Assembly (NCBI GenBank): GCA_025996695.1
Contig: BNTP01000111.1
Span: forward strand, 1 to 7,054
Direction of reading: 5' to 3'
From: Bacteroidia bacterium
GTDB lineage: Bacteria; Bacteroidota; Bacteroidia; Bacteroidales; Azobacteroidaceae
DNA: 7,054 nucleotides
Shown here: positions 6,004-7,054 of the stretch, piece after piece
Layout of the letters: the number at the start of each line of letters is the position of its first letter
Position numbering within the stretch: the first letter of the stretch is position 1
The notes under the pieces: generated by a model
Told to the model about the DNA's origin: nothing
Database searches by the model: none
The model's input: the letters and a program-made list of their open reading frames with translations, nothing else
Position numbers and translations under genes: made by a program

Positions 6004-6789
6004 CACTTTTTTGACTGACCCGTGCTTGAGGAGCAATGCTTTTGCCTCGTCTGCAGGGATGTTCAATTCTTCGACAATCATGCGGGTGCCACGCTCCACC
6101 AATTTTTTGTTAGTGAGCTGCATATTCACCATTTTATTGCCTTTCACGCGTCCCATCTTAATCATCAAGGTGGTAGAAATCATGTTGAGGATGAGCTTTT
6201 GAGCCGTTCCGGCTTTCATGCGTGTGCTGCCTGTAACAAATTCCGGTCCCACAACGGCCTCGACGGGATATTCTGCCGCTTGTGCCAAAGGAGAACCGGG
6301 GTTGCAAGTGATACAGCCCGTGAGCAGACCTTCCTCGCGCGCTTTGTTGATGCCACCAATCACATAAGGTGTAGTACCGGAAGCCGCAATGCCGATGAGG
6401 GTATCCAATTTATTAATGTTAAACGCCTGTAAATCGACCCACGCTTGGGTGGTGTTGTCTTCTGCGGCTTCTACTGCACTGCGCAAGGCTGTGTCGCCGC
6501 CGGCAATGAGTCCGATGATGATGCCGGACGATACACCGAACGTAGGCGGAATTTCCGATGCATCCAACACGCCCAAACGACCGCTTGTGCCTGCGCCAAT
6601 GTAAAAGACTCGACCGCCGGAAGGCATCCGTTCCAATATTTTATCGACTAAAGCCCCTATTTTGGGAATGACTGCGTGAACAGCAGATGCGATTTTGGCA
6701 TCCTGCTGATTGATGCCTGTTAAGAGTTCGTTGACCGACATTTCGTCTAAGTGCAGGAACTCGGAGGGTGATTCTGTGATGTTAACCAT
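5983..6789 (-). CDS. murQ: N-acetylmuramic acid 6-phosphate etherase MurQ
   Basis: A cytoplasmic enzyme that splits the lactyl ether of MurNAc-6-phosphate to give GlcNAc-6-phosphate and D-lactate, a key step of peptidoglycan amino-sugar recycling. The 268-residue protein carries the SIS-fold signatures of MurQ/GCKR proteins: GAGTSGRLGVLDASEIPPTF at 65-84, with Glu79 at the position of the known catalytic glutamate; SAVEAAEDN at 104-112, with Glu110 matching the second conserved glutamate; GIAASGTTPYVIG at 133-145; and GPEFVTGSTRMKAGTAQK at 181-198. It is slightly shorter than E. coli MurQ at the C-terminus but all core motifs are intact. I chose the ATG at 6789. A TTG eight codons upstream in the same frame lies inside the -7 promoter box and cannot be the start. 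The gene has its own promoter. It ends 32 bp before the lipoprotein gene, linking it to SpoIID and a D-hydroxyacid dehydrogenase that could use the released D-lactate. Confidence 0.95.
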   Translation of the reverse strand: MVNITESPSEFLHLDEMSVNELLTGINQQDAKIASAVHAVIPKIGALVDKILERMPSGGRVFYIGAGTSGRLGVLDASEIPPTFGVSSGIIIGLIAGGDTALRSAVEAAEDNTTQAWVDLQAFNINKLDTLIGIAASGTTPYVIGGINKAREEGLLTGCITCNPGSPLAQAAEYPVEAVVGPEFVTGSTRMKAGTAQKLILNMISTTLMIKMGRVKGNKMVNMQLTNKKLVERGTRMIVEELNIPADEAKALLLKHGSVKKVLDIEKK

Positions 6790-6810
6790 AACTATGTAAG
6801 TTTTTATTTG

Positions 6811-6842
6811 CAAAGGTAATGCTAAATAATTAGTTGTCCAAA
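6811..6842 (-). promoter_or_regulatory. Bacteroidota-type promoter for murQ
   Basis: On the minus strand the -7 box TACCTTTG (6818-6811) fits TAnnTTTG. TTTG (6842-6839) lies 20 bases upstream as the -33 element. The predicted leader is short, about 15 nt, A-rich and without a Shine-Dalgarno sequence. Box and leader (TACCTTTGCAAATAAAA) closely resemble those of the downstream lipoprotein promoter. The promoter begins only about 20 bases after recognisable transposase homology ends. Confidence 0.7.
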
Positions 6843-6864
6843 TTATTTGGGATAAAATTCGTGT

Positions 6865-7054
6865 GGGAATTACCCAGCCAGCTACTTTCCAAGGCTTAAG
6901 TTCGTTTTTTTTAATACGTTGCCAATCGACACGTGTGAAATTGAGTCAATATACTGTAATTCAACCATTTTATCTGCCAGCATTCGCAAAGACCATTTGG
7001 CAAAACCTTTCGGTGGCTCACTACAGGCTATCGAAATTATTTTTGCCTCCATAT
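6865..7054 (-). pseudogene. IS630-family transposase remnant (partial, frameshifted, truncated)
   Basis: Read on the minus strand from the right edge, the frame from 7052 gives EAKIISIACSEPPKGFAKW, then SLRMLADKMVELQYIDSISH, then VSIGNVLKK. I recognise this as the conserved N-terminal helix-turn-helix region of IS630-family transposases (pattern CSEPPEG-RWTLRLLADK-VE-DSISHETV--LKKNELKPW). The frame then stops at 6884-6882. Shifting by -1 at the run of eight A residues (plus strand 6905-6912) restores KKNELKPWKVAGWVIP, the expected continuation. Similarity ends near 6865, so the whole DDE catalytic domain is missing and the remnant runs straight into the murQ promoter. The A-run shift could be a one-base deletion or an old programmed -1 frameshift site. 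Either way the truncation makes this copy inactive. The 5' part lies beyond the window; an ATG at 7052-7050 is probably internal. Confidence 0.8.

Noticed and set aside
6790..6813. TTG codon giving an eight-residue longer MurQ
   Set aside because: It lies inside the -7 promoter box, and the ATG at 6789 begins where MurQ similarity begins.

Overview
The window looks like chromosomal DNA of a Bacteroidales-type bacterium (phylum Bacteroidota). Both promoters I can place carry a -7 box of the form TAnnTTTG with a TTG/TTTG element about 20 bases upstream, which is the Bacteroidota sigma-factor pattern. Leaders are A-rich without a Shine-Dalgarno sequence, and the gene families fit this group. No CRISPR array, rRNA or tRNA was seen.

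Layout. From the left edge to 872 (+) lies the 3' part of a phage-tail-fibre-like repeat protein ending in a cysteine-containing, C-type-lectin-like domain. A 257-base convergent intergenic region (873-1129) follows. It holds a perfect 8-bp hairpin and a strong rho-independent terminator whose loops are complementary to each other. All remaining genes are on the minus strand. Read in transcription order they are murQ (6789-5983), a small lipoprotein (5950-5243), a SpoIID/LytB-domain protein (5243-3954) and a large FAD plus Fe-S dehydrogenase (3979-1130). At the right edge (about 6865-7054) is the 5' portion of a truncated, frameshifted IS630-type transposase, not previously called because it is short.

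Function. SpoIID proteins act on peptidoglycan glycan strands. MurQ removes the lactyl ether from MurNAc-6-phosphate, giving GlcNAc-6-phosphate and D-lactate. The FAD/Fe-S protein belongs to the D-2-hydroxyacid dehydrogenase group, which includes D-lactate and D-2-hydroxyglutarate oxidisers. The cluster can therefore be read as a peptidoglycan-recycling module with its own D-lactate disposal step; the last link is inference. Lipoprotein, SpoIID and dehydrogenase genes overlap (a TAATG junction, then 26 bp) and form one operon. murQ has its own promoter, and the next promoter sits across the murQ 3' end; the two share a very similar box and leader.

Most striking: two different palindromic repeat elements are embedded in frame inside two consecutive genes. 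A 63-bp element (1840-1902) adds 21 residues to the dehydrogenase. A 28-bp element (4795-4822) encodes about ten residues of the SpoIID protein. Both sit where the proteins appear to have variable linkers, much like Rickettsia palindromic elements.
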